Below, piece after piece: positions 48,900 through 58,353 of a stretch of DNA of 64,000 nt. Numbering within the stretch: the stretch's first letter is position 1; each line of letters starts with the position of its first letter. The notes under the pieces were generated by a model. The model was not told the origin of the DNA and did no database searches. It saw only the letters and a program-made list of their open reading frames with translations. Position numbers and translations under genes: made by a program. This DNA is from Rhodothalassium salexigens DSM 2132 (GTDB lineage: Bacteria > Pseudomonadota > Alphaproteobacteria > Sphingomonadales > Rhodothalassiaceae): positions 62,001-126,000 of the forward strand of contig NZ_SLXO01000006.1 of NCBI RefSeq assembly GCF_004341375.1, read 5' to 3'.

Positions 48900-51041
48900 T
48901 CAAGGGTCCGGCCGTTTCCCCTCCCCCATACCCCCATTTGCCGCCACATCAATGGTCCCGGGCGGCAGGCCCTGAACCGCCCGCTGCCACATGGCGTCAT
49001 AGGCCGCCTCCAGGTGGCGCACATAGCGCGGCGTGTCGAACAGGGGCGCGGTGGCCAAGGCCGACGCCAGCCGCGCCTTGAGCGCCTTGAGCGCCGCCCG
49101 GTCGCGGCCCAGGCGCACGGCGGTGGCCACATAAGCCTCGGCGTCGGCGGCGATCATCTCGTCGAGGCCGCACGCCGCCACCAGGCTGGCGCCGACCCGG
49201 GCGGGGAAATGCCTGCCCGGACAGGTCAGCACCGGCACTCCCATCCACAGCGCGTCGCTGGCCGTGGTGTGGGCGCCATAGGGCCAGGTGTCGAGCACCA
49301 GATCCGCCTGCGCCAGACGCGCCAGATGGGCGCCCTGGTCGACCGATGGGGCGAACACCAGCCGCCCCGGCGCCACCCCCGCAGCCGCCGCCGACCGGCG
49401 CAGATTGGCCGCCGCCTCGCCCTGCGGCGCATAAAGCCACAGCACCGCCGACGGCACGGCGCGCAGGATGCGCATCCACAGGGCGAACACCGGCGGGCGG
49501 ATCTTGAACGGATTGTTGAAGCAGCAGAACACCGGCGCGGCGTGGGGCAGGCCCAGTTGGGCGCGCGTCGGGGCGGTATCGGCGGCCCGGCGCCGGCGGT
49601 CGTTGGGCTGATAGCTGTGCGGCAGCCGCACCACCGCCTCGTCATAGGCGCCTTCGTCGCCGGGTGGCACCACCCAGGCGTCGGCGATCAGATAATCGAT
49701 GAAGTCGGCGCCCATGGTGCCCGGATAGCCCAGATAGTTCACCGCCAGCGGCGCCGGCCGGTGGGCGGCGATGCCGGGCCGGGCGTCGCGGGTATAGCCC
49801 TTGAGGTCGACCAGGATATCGACGCCGTCGCGGGCCAGCCGCTCGGCCGCCGCGCGGTCGTCGAGCCCGGCAAGGTCGACGAACCGGTCGACGCCCGCGG
49901 CCAGGCGCGCGCGCATCGCCCCGCCCGCCGCAGGCCCGTAGGAATAGCCGTGAACCGCGACCCGGGCCCGGTCGTGGGTCTCCAGCACCTCGGCCAGCAA
50001 CCAGGCCGTGGCGTGGTCGTGAAAGTCGGCCGACAGATAGCCGATCACCAGCGGGCGCCGCCCCGCCTTGGCCATTGCCTTGGCCCGCGCCGGCGACGGG
50101 GCCGGCAGTGGATACGTCGGGCGATAGCGCGCGGCCATGGCGCGCGCCGCCTGGGCCTGGCGCGCGGGCGCCAGCCCCATGAGCAGGCCGGTAAAGGGCG
50201 CGATGCCGCCATCGGGCCGGTCGAGGGCGGCGGCGGCGCGCGCCTCCCAGGCGTCGAGACCGTCCCAGGCCGCAGCGGTCAGGTGCAAAAGCACCCATTC
50301 GTCGGCGGCGAGGCCGGCATGGGCGCCGGCGGCGGCGGCGCGCGCGCCCTCGCCCAGCGCCTCGGTCAGCCGGCCAGCGTCCTTGAGCGTGTAGATCAAC
50401 TCGCGCCGCAGCCCCGGCAGCCCGCCGCCGCCGGCACCAAGTGCCCGGCGCAGCACCGCCTCGGCCTCGGCCAGCCGGCCGGTACGGCGATAGGCCTGGC
50501 CCAGATTGGCCGCCGCCTCGGCGCTGTCGGGCGCCAGCGCCAGCGCGCGTTCGGCCACCGGCACGGCGTCGGCCCAGCGCTGGCCGTGCAACAGCGCCGC
50601 CGCCAGGTTGCGCATCGCCTCGGCATGGTCGGGCACCACCGCCAGCGCCCGGCGATAGGCCGCCACCGCCGCGTCGATGCGGCCCAACCGGCGCAGCGAC
50701 ACGCCCCAATTGACCAACACCGGCGCCACCTCGCCGCGCAGGGCGAGCACGCGCTCGAACGCCGGCAAGGCACCGGCATGGTCGCCCTGGCGCTGGCGGC
50801 ACATGGCCAGCACCAGCCAGGCGAGCGGATGGTCGGGCCAGGCGCGCGCCACCGCCTCGGCCTCGCCCGCCACGGCGGCCGGCGGCTCGGCCTCGAAACG
50901 CGCCGACAGCCGGTCGAGCGTCGCCTGCGGCGGCGCACCTTGTAACGGCGTCTCAGGCAAGGCAAGGCGGGCGCCCGGATCGGCGGGATCGGAAGACTTC
51001 GGCTCGGTCATGACGCCCTCATCCGCAAGCTCGGCGGCCAT
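48900..51041 (-). CDS. TPR-containing O-GlcNAc transferase homologue (GT41, SPINDLY type)
   Basis: About 713 residues. The N-terminal half has TPR-like repeats (~70-230, e.g. APVLVNWGVSLRRLGRIDAA and AEAAANLGQAYRRTGRLAEA). The C-terminal half is the GT41 glycosyltransferase: VIGYLSADFHDHATAWLLAE, LVDLKGYTRDARPGIAAHRP, VNYLGYPGTMGADFIDYLIA, FCCFNNPFKIRPPVF, LDTWPYGAHTTASDALWMGV and LTCPGRHFPARVGASL. Eukaryotic OGT and SPINDLY transfer GlcNAc or fucose to Ser/Thr; some bacterial members modify flagellins or surface proteins. The target is unknown and no flagellar gene is near. Start at 51041 (AGGGA seven bases upstream) or 51011. Confidence 0.88.
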   Translation of the reverse strand: MAAELADEGVMTEPKSSDPADPGARLALPETPLQGAPPQATLDRLSARFEAEPPAAVAGEAEAVARAWPDHPLAWLVLAMCRQRQGDHAGALPAFERVLALRGEVAPVLVNWGVSLRRLGRIDAAVAAYRRALAVVPDHAEAMRNLAAALLHGQRWADAVPVAERALALAPDSAEAAANLGQAYRRTGRLAEAEAVLRRALGAGGGGLPGLRRELIYTLKDAGRLTEALGEGARAAAAGAHAGLAADEWVLLHLTAAAWDGLDAWEARAAAALDRPDGGIAPFTGLLMGLAPARQAQAARAMAARYRPTYPLPAPSPARAKAMAKAGRRPLVIGYLSADFHDHATAWLLAEVLETHDRARVAVHGYSYGPAAGGAMRARLAAGVDRFVDLAGLDDRAAAERLARDGVDILVDLKGYTRDARPGIAAHRPAPLAVNYLGYPGTMGADFIDYLIADAWVVPPGDEGAYDEAVVRLPHSYQPNDRRRRAADTAPTRAQLGLPHAAPVFCCFNNPFKIRPPVFALWMRILRAVPSAVLWLYAPQGEAAANLRRSAAAAGVAPGRLVFAPSVDQGAHLARLAQADLVLDTWPYGAHTTASDALWMGVPVLTCPGRHFPARVGASLVAACGLDEMIAADAEAYVATAVRLGRDRAALKALKARLASALATAPLFDTPRYVRHLEAAYDAMWQRAVQGLPPGTIDVAANGGMGEGKRPDP

Positions 51042-51112
51042 TTTGGCGTCCCTGCCGACCGCTTGCCAAGCCCCGTGACGGTGGGCGGGGCGCCGGCGAC
51101 CCGGCCCCTCCG

Positions 51113-51913
51113 TCAAGCGACGGTGAATTCGCCGCTCAGCACCTCGACGCAGTGGCCGGCGATGTGCAGCCGGCCGTCGGGCGCCATCTCGACCACCAGT
51201 TCGCCGCCGCGCGCCGAGATCTGGCGTGCGGTCAGGCGGCCCTTGTCCAACCGCTCGGCCCAATAGGGCCCGGCAACGCAGAACGCCGAGCCGGTCACCG
51301 GGTCCTCGTCGACGCCGAGCGCCGGCGCGAAGTAGCGCAACACGAAGTCGCAATCGGCGCCCGGCGCGGTGGCGATGAAACCCCGGCCGTCGAACGCCCG
51401 CAGGGCGCGAAAGTCGGGTTCCAGGCCCGCCACCGCTCCGGCGTCGTCGAACACCAGCAGGTCGTCGCGCTCGCTCAACAGCGCATGGCGCGGCGCCGCG
51501 CCCAGGGCGGCGGCGACCCCCGGCCGCTCGCGCGCGGCGCGCGCCGGCCGGCGCGGAAAGTCGAGCGCCAGCGCGTCGCCCCGCCGAAACACCCGCAACG
51601 GCCCGGATCGACTGGCGAACACCACCTGGCCCGCACCGGCGCGCAGATGGCGAAAGATCACATAGCCCGCGGCCAGGGTGGCGTGGCCGCACAGGTCGAC
51701 CTCCTGGGTCGGGGTGAACCAGCGCAGGTCATAGTCCACATCGGCGTCATTCTCGTTGGCGACGAAAAAGGCGGTCTCGGACAGATTGTTCTCGGCCGCG
51801 ACCGCCTGCAGCGTGTCGTCGTCGAGCCAGGCGTTGAGCGGACAGACCGCCGCCGGGTTGCCGCCGAAGCGCCGGCGGGTGAACGCGTCGACCTGGATCA
51901 GCGGGATGCGCAT
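51113..51913 (-). CDS. PhzF-family isomerase-like protein
   Basis: 266 residues with the two-fold pseudo-symmetric diaminopimelate-epimerase-like fold: IPLIQVDAFTRRRFGGNPAA at the start, the catalytic Glu in ENNLSETAFFV, TPTQEVDLCGHATLAAGYV and VDEDPVTGSAFCVAGPYW. PhzF itself isomerises an intermediate of phenazine synthesis; most members, as probably here, lie outside phenazine clusters and have unknown substrates. Confidence 0.9.
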   Translation of the reverse strand: MRIPLIQVDAFTRRRFGGNPAAVCPLNAWLDDDTLQAVAAENNLSETAFFVANENDADVDYDLRWFTPTQEVDLCGHATLAAGYVIFRHLRAGAGQVVFASRSGPLRVFRRGDALALDFPRRPARAARERPGVAAALGAAPRHALLSERDDLLVFDDAGAVAGLEPDFRALRAFDGRGFIATAPGADCDFVLRYFAPALGVDEDPVTGSAFCVAGPYWAERLDKGRLTARQISARGGELVVEMAPDGRLHIAGHCVEVLSGEFTVA

Positions 51914-51988
51914 GCGCGAAAGGCTCCTGGGTCGGGCGGCGGACGCGCCCGAAAAGGGGGGAAGAGGACGCCGGCTTGGGCTGCGCCG

Positions 51989-52387
51989 CTATGCCCCGGC
52001 CGAGGCCGTGTTGGCAAGGGCGGCGCGGGTCGCCTCGGTCCAGCCTTGAAGCACCACCGGCTCGCCCGGCGTCTCGGCCTCGATCTCGATCACCGGCCGC
52101 TTGATCAGGCTCGGGTGGCGGGCGACCAGGGCCAGCGCGCCGGACGCGTCTTCGGCCTCGGCGCGCTCAGCGGCATCCAGGCCGCGCCAGGTGATCGAGC
52201 GGCGGTTGACCAGCGCCCCGGCCCCCAACGCCCCGCCCCCCAACGCGTCGGCCCAGCGGGCCAGGCGCTCGGACGCCGGCGGCGTGGCGCGCAGGTCGAC
52301 GAAGCGATGATCGAGGCCCGCGTCACCGAGCCAGCGCCGCGCCTTGGTACAGCTATCGCAGGTCTTGAGGCCGTAGACGACGATCAT
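51989..52387 (-). CDS. ArsC/Spx-family thioredoxin-like protein
   Basis: 132 residues: VVYGLKTCDSCTKARRWL gives a CXXC redox pair (Cys10/Cys13), DHRFVDLRATPP follows, and LIKRPVIEIEAE carries the cis-Pro region typical of YffB/ArsC-like proteins. A Gly/Ala-rich insertion (DALGGGALGAGALVNRRS) is unusual. It lacks support for a true arsenate reductase role: no ars genes are nearby. Its start overlaps the stop of the cation-efflux gene by 4 bases. Confidence 0.83.
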   Translation of the reverse strand: MIVVYGLKTCDSCTKARRWLGDAGLDHRFVDLRATPPASERLARWADALGGGALGAGALVNRRSITWRGLDAAERAEAEDASGALALVARHPSLIKRPVIEIEAETPGEPVVLQGWTEATRAALANTASAGA

Positions 52388-53319
52388 GACGGCGGCATCC
52401 TCTCCAGATCCAGTTCGCGGTGGGTCAGGTGCGGCAGTTCAAGGCCCGCCGGGTCCATATGGATCAGGATCTCGGCGCGCGGGAAGCGCTCGCCCACCGT
52501 CGCCTCGACCTCGGTGGCGATCATATGGGCATGGGCCAGCGACACGCGACCGTCGATTTCCACATGCATCTGGATGAATTGCTGCATGCCGGCATTGCGC
52601 GTCTTCAGGTCGTGCAGCCCCTGAACCTCGCCATTGCCCATCACCAGATTGAAGATCTGGTCGCGTTCGGCCTTGCTGAATTCCTTGTCCATCAGCACGT
52701 CGACCGCCGGCACCGCCACCCGCCAGGCGTGCCAGCCCAGATAGCCCGCCACCAGCAACCCGAACGCCCCGTCGGCCCAGGCCGGACCGCCCAGGCGATA
52801 GACCTCCATGGCGGCGATCACCGCCAGGTTGAGCGCCAGATCGCCGCGATAGTGCATCTGGTCGGCCGCGATGGCGATCGACCCGGTGCGCTTGACCGCC
52901 CAGTGCTGAAAACTGACCAGCAAGGCGGTCAGCACGATCGCCAGGATCGAGACATTGCGCGCCAGACCGGTATGGTCGAGCGCCACCGGATCGCCGATGC
53001 GCCGGATCGATTCGAACACGATGAAGGTCACCGACCCGGCCATGATCGCCGCTTGCAACAAGGCCGCCAGCGCCTCGGCCTTGCCATGGCCGAATCGGTG
53101 ATTGTGGTCGGGCGGCATGATCGCCGTCTTGACCGCCAGGAAGGTCATGGCGCTGGCGGCCAGGTCGAGCGTGCTGTCGGCCAGCGAGCCGAACATGGCC
53201 ACCGAGTCCGACATCACCCATGCCACCGCCTTGGCGACGATCAAGGTGATCGCCACGGTCATCGACGCGCGAACCGCCCATTTGCGCAGTTCGTTATCGG
53301 TTTCGATGTCTTTGCCCAT
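52384..53319 (-). CDS. Cation diffusion facilitator transporter, FieF-like
   Basis: 311 residues with six membrane helices and a cytoplasmic C-terminal domain. The metal sites are DSTLDLAASAMT (helix 2) and HYRGDLALN (helix 5; HxxxD, pointing to Zn/Fe/Cd rather than Mn). The interhelical HNHRFGHGKAEALAAL is typical. The C-terminal domain carries MQQFIQMHVEIDGRVSLAHA. It exports divalent metal by H+ antiport. Co-translated with the ArsC/Spx-like gene downstream. Confidence 0.92.
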   Translation of the reverse strand: MGKDIETDNELRKWAVRASMTVAITLIVAKAVAWVMSDSVAMFGSLADSTLDLAASAMTFLAVKTAIMPPDHNHRFGHGKAEALAALLQAAIMAGSVTFIVFESIRRIGDPVALDHTGLARNVSILAIVLTALLVSFQHWAVKRTGSIAIAADQMHYRGDLALNLAVIAAMEVYRLGGPAWADGAFGLLVAGYLGWHAWRVAVPAVDVLMDKEFSKAERDQIFNLVMGNGEVQGLHDLKTRNAGMQQFIQMHVEIDGRVSLAHAHMIATEVEATVGERFPRAEILIHMDPAGLELPHLTHRELDLERMPPS

Positions 53320-53483
53320 GATCTACCCGCACGCACCACCGCGCATCCGCTCGCCCGGGGCCGCGTGGTCCCGGGCGCGGCACCACGCACGCGCGGCCCG
53401 AGCCCGCCCCGGCCACCGCCCAAGACGGTTCAGACGCGCTCCAACACCCCACAGCCCAGCCTCGGCCGGGCCAAACCGGTCGC

Positions 53484-54083
53484 TTAAGGAAACAGCAGGC
53501 CGAAGGTCCAGCGCTCGCCATCTCGGCTGTAGACCATCCGGTCATGCAACCGGTACTCTTGTCCCTGCCAGAACTCGAACCGATCGGGGATCACGCAATA
53601 GCCGGACCAATGGGGCGGTCGCGGCACCTCCTGGCCCTCGTAGCGCTTTTCCATGTCGGCGATGCGCTGTTCCAGCTCGACACGACCGCCGGGCAAGGGG
53701 TGCGACTGGTCCGACGCCCAGGCGCCGATCTGGCTGCCGCGCGGCCGGCTGGCGAAGTAGGCGTCGGCGTCGGCGGCGGGCACCGGCTCGACGCGGCCCT
53801 CGATGCGCACCTGGCGATAGGCGATCTTCCAGTAGAACAACAGCGACGCTTGCGGATTTTCGGTCAGATGATGCCCTTTATCGGAACGCAAATTGGTATA
53901 GAAGACGAATCCGCTCCGGTCCCAGCCCTTGAGCAGCACGGCCCGCGCGGCCGGCCGGCCCCGGGCGTCGGCCGTCGACAGGATCATCGCATTGGGGTCC
54001 GACGGCTCGCTGGCCTCGGCCTCGGCGAACCAGCGCTCGAAAGCGGTGAACGGATCGGTTGAAGCGTCCGGAACGAACGACAT
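53484..54083 (-). CDS. pdxH: Pyridoxamine 5'-phosphate oxidase
   Basis: 199 residues of the FMN split-barrel family. Seen: MILSTADARGRPAARAVLLKG, FVFYTNLRSDKGHHL (FMN/PLP contacts), YFASRPRGSQIGAWASDQS and the C-terminal FEFWQGQEYRLHDRMVYSR, which contains the PLP-binding Arg of PdxH. It makes PLP, the cofactor of IlvE and AlaC in this window. GGAG lies seven bases before the ATG. Divergent from dnaJ by 86 bases, a frequent alphaproteobacterial arrangement. Confidence 0.95.
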   Translation of the reverse strand: MSFVPDASTDPFTAFERWFAEAEASEPSDPNAMILSTADARGRPAARAVLLKGWDRSGFVFYTNLRSDKGHHLTENPQASLLFYWKIAYRQVRIEGRVEPVPAADADAYFASRPRGSQIGAWASDQSHPLPGGRVELEQRIADMEKRYEGQEVPRPPHWSGYCVIPDRFEFWQGQEYRLHDRMVYSRDGERWTFGLLFP

Positions 54084-54108
54084 ACACAGGCTCCATCTTG
54101 GTTGGGCT

Positions 54109-54136
54109 TTGACGCGGCAGAGCGGCCGACTATGTA
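54109..54136 (+). promoter_or_regulatory. Candidate promoter of dnaJ
   Basis: TTGACG (54109-54114), a 16-base spacer and TATGTA (54131-54136), 33 bases before the dnaJ ATG. Confidence 0.45.
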
Positions 54137-54169
54137 GGTGACGGCAAACCGCCGGGAAAGCAACGCGAC

Positions 54170-55150
54170 ATGACGAAGAACCTCTATCAGATCCTGGGCG
54201 TGGACCGAAGCGCCAGCGAGGCCGAGATCAAATCGGCCTACCGCAAGCTGGCCAAGGAACTGCACCCCGACCGCAACCCGGGCGACCAGAAGATCGCCGA
54301 CCGGTTCAAGGAGGTGTCGTCCGCCTATGCCATCCTCGGCGACAAGGAAAAGCGCCCCAAATACGACCGTGGCGAGATCGACGAACAGGGCCAGGAACGC
54401 GCCGCCGCCGGGTTCGGCGCGCGCAGTCGCGGACCTTATGGCGGTGCCGCGGGCTTCGGCGGCGCCGGCGCGCGCGGTTTCGGCGGCGACGACTTCCGCG
54501 GCTTTGCCGGCGGCACCTATGACGAGACCGTGGGCGGCGAGGATGTGGAAGACCTGTTCGCCGACCTGTTCGGCTTTTCGCGCGGCCGCACCCAGCAGAA
54601 CCGGGCGAAACAACCGCAAAAGGGCGCCGACCAGACCTACCGGCTGAGCGTCAGCTTCAGCGACGCGGCGCGCGGCGGCACCAAGCGGGTGACCCTGACC
54701 ACCGGGCGCACCCTCGACGTGCGCATCCCCGCCGGCGTCACCGACGGCCAGACCATCCGCCTGACCGGCCAGGGCCGCCCCGGCCGCGACGGCGGGCCGG
54801 CCGGCGACGCGCTGGTCCGCGTCGAAGTGGCCGAGCACCCCTATTTCACCCGCGACGACAAGGACGTTTATCTGGACCTGCCGATTCGCGTCGACGAAGC
54901 GGTGCGCGGCGCCAAGATCAAGGTGCCGACGCTCGACGGGCCGGTGACCATCACCGTGCCCAAGGGCTCGTCGAGCGGCCGCAAGCTGCGCCTCAAGGGC
55001 AAGGGCGTCGGCGGCGAGGGCGAGCGCGGCGACCAGTATGTGGTGCTCAAGATCGTCCTGCCGGACACCCCCGACCCGGCCTTGGAAGAGGCCATCGAGG
55101 ACTGGGCCCGCCACCACAGCTACCCCGTTCGCGACCATCTGAAGCTGTGA
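54170..55150 (+). CDS. DnaJ-class co-chaperone without zinc finger (CbpA/DnaJ2 type)
   Basis: 326 residues. J domain at 4-70 with HPD at 32-34 (ELHPDRNPGDQ), a Gly/Phe-rich linker (~80-140) and the DnaJ C-terminal peptide-binding domains (TYRLSVSFSDAARGGTKRVT, PAGVTDGQTIRLTGQG, GDALVRVEVAEHPYFTRDDKD). The four CxxCxGxG zinc motifs of DnaJ are absent, so this is a CbpA-like protein that stimulates DnaK rather than the main DnaJ. yihY starts 11 bases after its stop. Confidence 0.92.
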   Translation: MTKNLYQILGVDRSASEAEIKSAYRKLAKELHPDRNPGDQKIADRFKEVSSAYAILGDKEKRPKYDRGEIDEQGQERAAAGFGARSRGPYGGAAGFGGAGARGFGGDDFRGFAGGTYDETVGGEDVEDLFADLFGFSRGRTQQNRAKQPQKGADQTYRLSVSFSDAARGGTKRVTLTTGRTLDVRIPAGVTDGQTIRLTGQGRPGRDGGPAGDALVRVEVAEHPYFTRDDKDVYLDLPIRVDEAVRGAKIKVPTLDGPVTITVPKGSSSGRKLRLKGKGVGGEGERGDQYVVLKIVLPDTPDPALEEAIEDWARHHSYPVRDHLKL

Positions 55151-55160
55151 GGCGGGGCGT

Positions 55161-56153
55161 ATGACCGCCGTGCCGCCGCCCAGCGGGCCTTTGGCTCTGC
55201 CGCGCCGTGCCGCGCGTGCGACCGCGGCGGTGCTGAACGACGCCGCCCGGCACTATTTCGCCCATAATGGGCCCGTCTACGCCGCCAACATGGCGTTTCT
55301 CGGCATGTTGGCGCTGTTTCCGTTTTTGTTGTTCCTGGTTTCGCTGAGCGGCCTGTTCGGCCAGACCGAGACCGGCGCGCTGCTGGTCGAGATGCTGCTG
55401 GAGACGGTGCCCGACCGGGTCGCCGACACCTTGAGCGGCCCGATCGAGCGGATCATCGGCGGCGCCCGCACCGACCTGCTGACCGGCGGCGTGCTGGTCG
55501 CCTTGTGGACCGCCTCGGCCGGCGTCCATGCGGCGCGGGTCACCGTCTTGCGCGCGTTCGAGGCGCCGACCAGCACCCGGCGCGAAATCCGCCGCCGCAT
55601 CGAGACCCTGGGCCTGGTGATCCTGCTGTCGATCACGGCCACCGGCGGCATCGCGCTTTATGTGCTGACCCCGGCGGCGATCGCGCTGGTCGAGAGCTAT
55701 GCCGCGATCCCCAAGCCGGTATTCCGGTTCGCCGCGCTGACGCAATATCTGTTCAGCCCGGCGCTGCTGTTCGCCGTGCATTGGGTGTTCTACCGCATCT
55801 GCCTGCCCGGCTGGGCCAAGCGCGACCGTGCTGTGGCGCCGGGCGCGCTGTTCGCCGCGCTGGCCTGGCTGGCGATCGGCTGGGGGCTGTCCCTTTACCT
55901 GCGCAACCTTGGGCAGTATGACGCTACCTACGGCAGCCTGTCGGGCGCGGTGGTCACGCAGTTGTTCTTCCTGTTGGGATCGTCGGGCTTTATTTTCGGC
56001 GCCGAAATCAATGCTGCGGTGACCCGCCGACGCCGCGCCGCGCGCGCGGGGCGGACGGGTACGCGCGATGCGACAAGCCGAGGGATACAGAATGACGACG
56101 TCTTCAACGATGATGGCGGGCAAGCGCGGCCTGATCATGGGGCTGGCCAATGA
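55161..56153 (+). CDS. YihY/BrkB-family membrane protein
   Basis: 330 residues with about six helices: YAANMAFLGMLALFPFLLFL near the start, LLTGGVLVALWTASAGVHAA, LGLVILLSITATGGIALYVL, and TYGSLSGAVVTQLFFLLGSS near the end, all typical of the family once mis-named RNase BN. Function unknown; transport is suspected. Its last 62 bases overlap the beginning of fabI in another frame; the overlapping tail (residues ~310-330) is likely a read-through extension. Confidence 0.88.
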   Translation: MTAVPPPSGPLALPRRAARATAAVLNDAARHYFAHNGPVYAANMAFLGMLALFPFLLFLVSLSGLFGQTETGALLVEMLLETVPDRVADTLSGPIERIIGGARTDLLTGGVLVALWTASAGVHAARVTVLRAFEAPTSTRREIRRRIETLGLVILLSITATGGIALYVLTPAAIALVESYAAIPKPVFRFAALTQYLFSPALLFAVHWVFYRICLPGWAKRDRAVAPGALFAALAWLAIGWGLSLYLRNLGQYDATYGSLSGAVVTQLFFLLGSSGFIFGAEINAAVTRRRRAARAGRTGTRDATSRGIQNDDVFNDDGGQARPDHGAGQ

Positions 56154-56907
56154 GCGGTCGATGGCCTGGGGGATCGCCCGGGCGCTGGCCGACCATGGTG
56201 CCGACCTGGCCCTCACCTACCAGGGCGAAGCGATGGAAAAGCGCGTCCGCCCGCTGGCCGAGAAGCTCGGCTCGACCCTGATGACCCCGTGCGACGTGAG
56301 TGACCCCGCCTCGCTCGACGCCGCGTTCGACACCATCGCCGAGCAATGGGGCCAGCTCGACTTCCTGGTCCACGCCATCGGCTTTTCCGACAAGAACGAA
56401 CTGCGCGGGCGCTATGTGGACACCAGCCGCGAGAACTTCCTCAACACCATGGATATCTCGTGCTACTCGTTCACCGCGGCGGCGCGCCGGGCCGAGAAGC
56501 TGATGGGCGACGGCGGCTCGATGCTGACGCTGAGCTACTATGGCGCCGAAAAGGTCATGCCGCACTACAACGTCATGGGCGTCGCCAAGGCCGCGCTCGA
56601 AGCCAGCGTGCAGTACATGGCCGCCGACCTCGGGCCGCGCAACGTCCGCGTCAACGCGATCTCGGCCGGCCCGGTGAAAACCCTGGCCGCCTCAGGCATC
56701 GGCGACTTCCGCCTGATCCTCAAGTGGAACGAGTTCAACAGCCCGCTGCGCCGCAACATCACCATCGACGATGTGGGCCGCGCCGCCCTGTTCCTGCTGT
56801 CCGACCTGGGCTCGGGCGTGACCGGCGAGTGCCTGCACGTGGACGGCGGCTATCACGTGGTCGGCATGAAGGCGCACGACGCGCCCGATATCGCCACCCA
56901 GGTCTGA
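56092..56907 (+). CDS. fabI: Enoyl-[acyl-carrier-protein] reductase (NADH)
   Basis: 271 residues, divergent short-chain dehydrogenase. KRGLIMGLANERSMAWGIAR (11-30) is the FabI cofactor region, and the catalytic pair is Tyr159 and Lys166 (HYNVMGVAKAAL). GPVKTLAASGI and a C-terminal HVDGGYHVVGM are also characteristic. It reduces enoyl-ACP in fatty acid synthesis and is the usual target of triclosan. GAGGGA seven bases before the ATG at 56092 supports that start inside the 3' end of yihY, over the ATG at 56068. Confidence 0.95.
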   Translation: MTTSSTMMAGKRGLIMGLANERSMAWGIARALADHGADLALTYQGEAMEKRVRPLAEKLGSTLMTPCDVSDPASLDAAFDTIAEQWGQLDFLVHAIGFSDKNELRGRYVDTSRENFLNTMDISCYSFTAAARRAEKLMGDGGSMLTLSYYGAEKVMPHYNVMGVAKAALEASVQYMAADLGPRNVRVNAISAGPVKTLAASGIGDFRLILKWNEFNSPLRRNITIDDVGRAALFLLSDLGSGVTGECLHVDGGYHVVGMKAHDAPDIATQV

Positions 56908-56913
56908 CCCGTC

Positions 56914-56960
56914 GGGCCACCGGCGCGGACGGTGCCTGACCGCGCCCGCGCCGGTGGCCC
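56914..56960 (+). terminator. Strong hairpin after fabI
   Basis: A perfect 15-bp inverted repeat, 56914-56928 with 56946-56960, and a 17-base loop, 7 bases after the fabI stop. No T run follows, so it may stabilise the transcript end rather than terminate. aroC starts 46 bases on. Confidence 0.5.
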
Positions 56961-57005
56961 CTGCCCTCCCGCTTCTCCCCTCCCCTTGCCGCGAGCGCGT
57001 GCCCC

Positions 57006-58085
57006 ATGTCCCACAACAGCTTCGGTCACCTTTTGCGCATGACCACCTGGGGCGAAAGCCACGGGCCGGCGCTTGGCTGTGTGGTCGACGGGGTGCCGCC
57101 GCGCCTGGCGCTGTCGGAAGAGCATATCCAGCCCTATCTGGACGCCCGCCGGCCCGGCCAGTCGCGGTTCACCACCCAGCGCCGCGAGCCCGACCGGGTG
57201 CGCATCCTGTCGGGCGTCTATGAGGGCCTGACCACCGGCACGCCGGTGCAGTTGCTGATCGAGAACACCGACCAGCGCAGCAAGGACTATGCCGCCATCG
57301 CCGAGACCTACCGCCCCGGCCATGCCGACCTGACCTATGACGCCAAATACGGCCTGCGCGACCCGCGCGGCGGCGGCCGGTCGTCGGCGCGCGAGACGGC
57401 GGCACGGGTCGCCGCCGGCGCGGTGGCGCGCGCGGTGCTCGGCGACCGGGTGACGATCCGCGCCGGGGTCGTCGAACTGGGCGGCATCGCCATCGATCCC
57501 GCGCGGCTCGACTGGGCGGCCACCGGCGACAATCCGTTCTTCAGCCCCGACCCCGGCGTGGTCGACGCCTGGGCCGGGGCGGTCGACGCCGCGCGCGAAC
57601 GCGGCGACAGCCTCGGCGCCATCGTCCAGGTGGAAGCCTCGGGCGTGGCACCGGGTTGGGGCGCGCCGCTCTACGCCAAGCTCGACGCCGAGCTAGCCTC
57701 GGCGATGATGTCGATCAACGCGGTCAAGGGGGTCGAGATCGGCACCGGGTTCGAAGCCGCGCGCCTGACCGGCATCGAGAACGCCGACGAGATGGACCCC
57801 GGCCCCGACGGCCGGCCGCGCTTCCGTTCCAACCATGCCGGCGGCATCTTGGGCGGCATCGCCACCGGCGCCGACGTGGTGGTGCGTTTCGCGGTCAAGC
57901 CGACCAGTTCGATCACCACGCCGCGCGCCAGCGTCACCCGCTCAGGCACCGCGACCGAGGTGGTCACCCGCGGCCGCCACGACCCCTGTGTGGGCATCCG
58001 CGCGGTGCCGGTGGGCGAGGCCATGATGGCGCTGGTGCTGGCCGATCAGATGCTGTTGCACCGCGCCCAGTGCGGCGACGGCTGA
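57006..58085 (+). CDS. aroC: Chorismate synthase
   Basis: 359 residues. [20 protein letters not shown] at the start, [40 protein letters not shown], and [20 protein letters not shown] with the conserved [14 protein letters not shown] region. It converts EPSP to chorismate with reduced FMN, the last shared step of aromatic amino acid synthesis. No strong Shine-Dalgarno is seen; the start is fixed by homology. Confidence 0.96.
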   Translation: MSHNSFGHLLRMTTWGESHGPALGCVVDGVPPRLALSEEHIQPYLDARRPGQSRFTTQRREPDRVRILSGVYEGLTTGTPVQLLIENTDQRSKDYAAIAETYRPGHADLTYDAKYGLRDPRGGGRSSARETAARVAAGAVARAVLGDRVTIRAGVVELGGIAIDPARLDWAATGDNPFFSPDPGVVDAWAGAVDAARERGDSLGAIVQVEASGVAPGWGAPLYAKLDAELASAMMSINAVKGVEIGTGFEAARLTGIENADEMDPGPDGRPRFRSNHAGGILGGIATGADVVVRFAVKPTSSITTPRASVTRSGTATEVVTRGRHDPCVGIRAVPVGEAMMALVLADQMLLHRAQCGDG

Positions 58086-58353
58086 CCGCCGCCAACGCCC
58101 CGAACTGCACCGACCTGGCCCGACCTGCGCCACCCCCAGCGCCCGGAACCACGCCGATCCGAGCCCGCCCGATCCGGCGGCCGTCATGGCGCGCGCAAAC
58201 GCAGCCATCTCCGCCGGCGCGCCGTGCTGGCGGCCAAGACCCGCGCCCCCGGACCGTGCCGGGAGCCGGTACAACCGGCCGCCTCGACCACCGGGGCTTG
58301 CATCGCGCCCCGGCAGACCATACTTGGCGACAACGCGAACAAGGAGGTGTGCC

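Noticed and set aside
51989-52387. Naming the ArsC-like protein an arsenate reductase
   Set aside because: It has a YffB/Spx-like CXXC and no arsenic-resistance neighbours; only the family can be supported.
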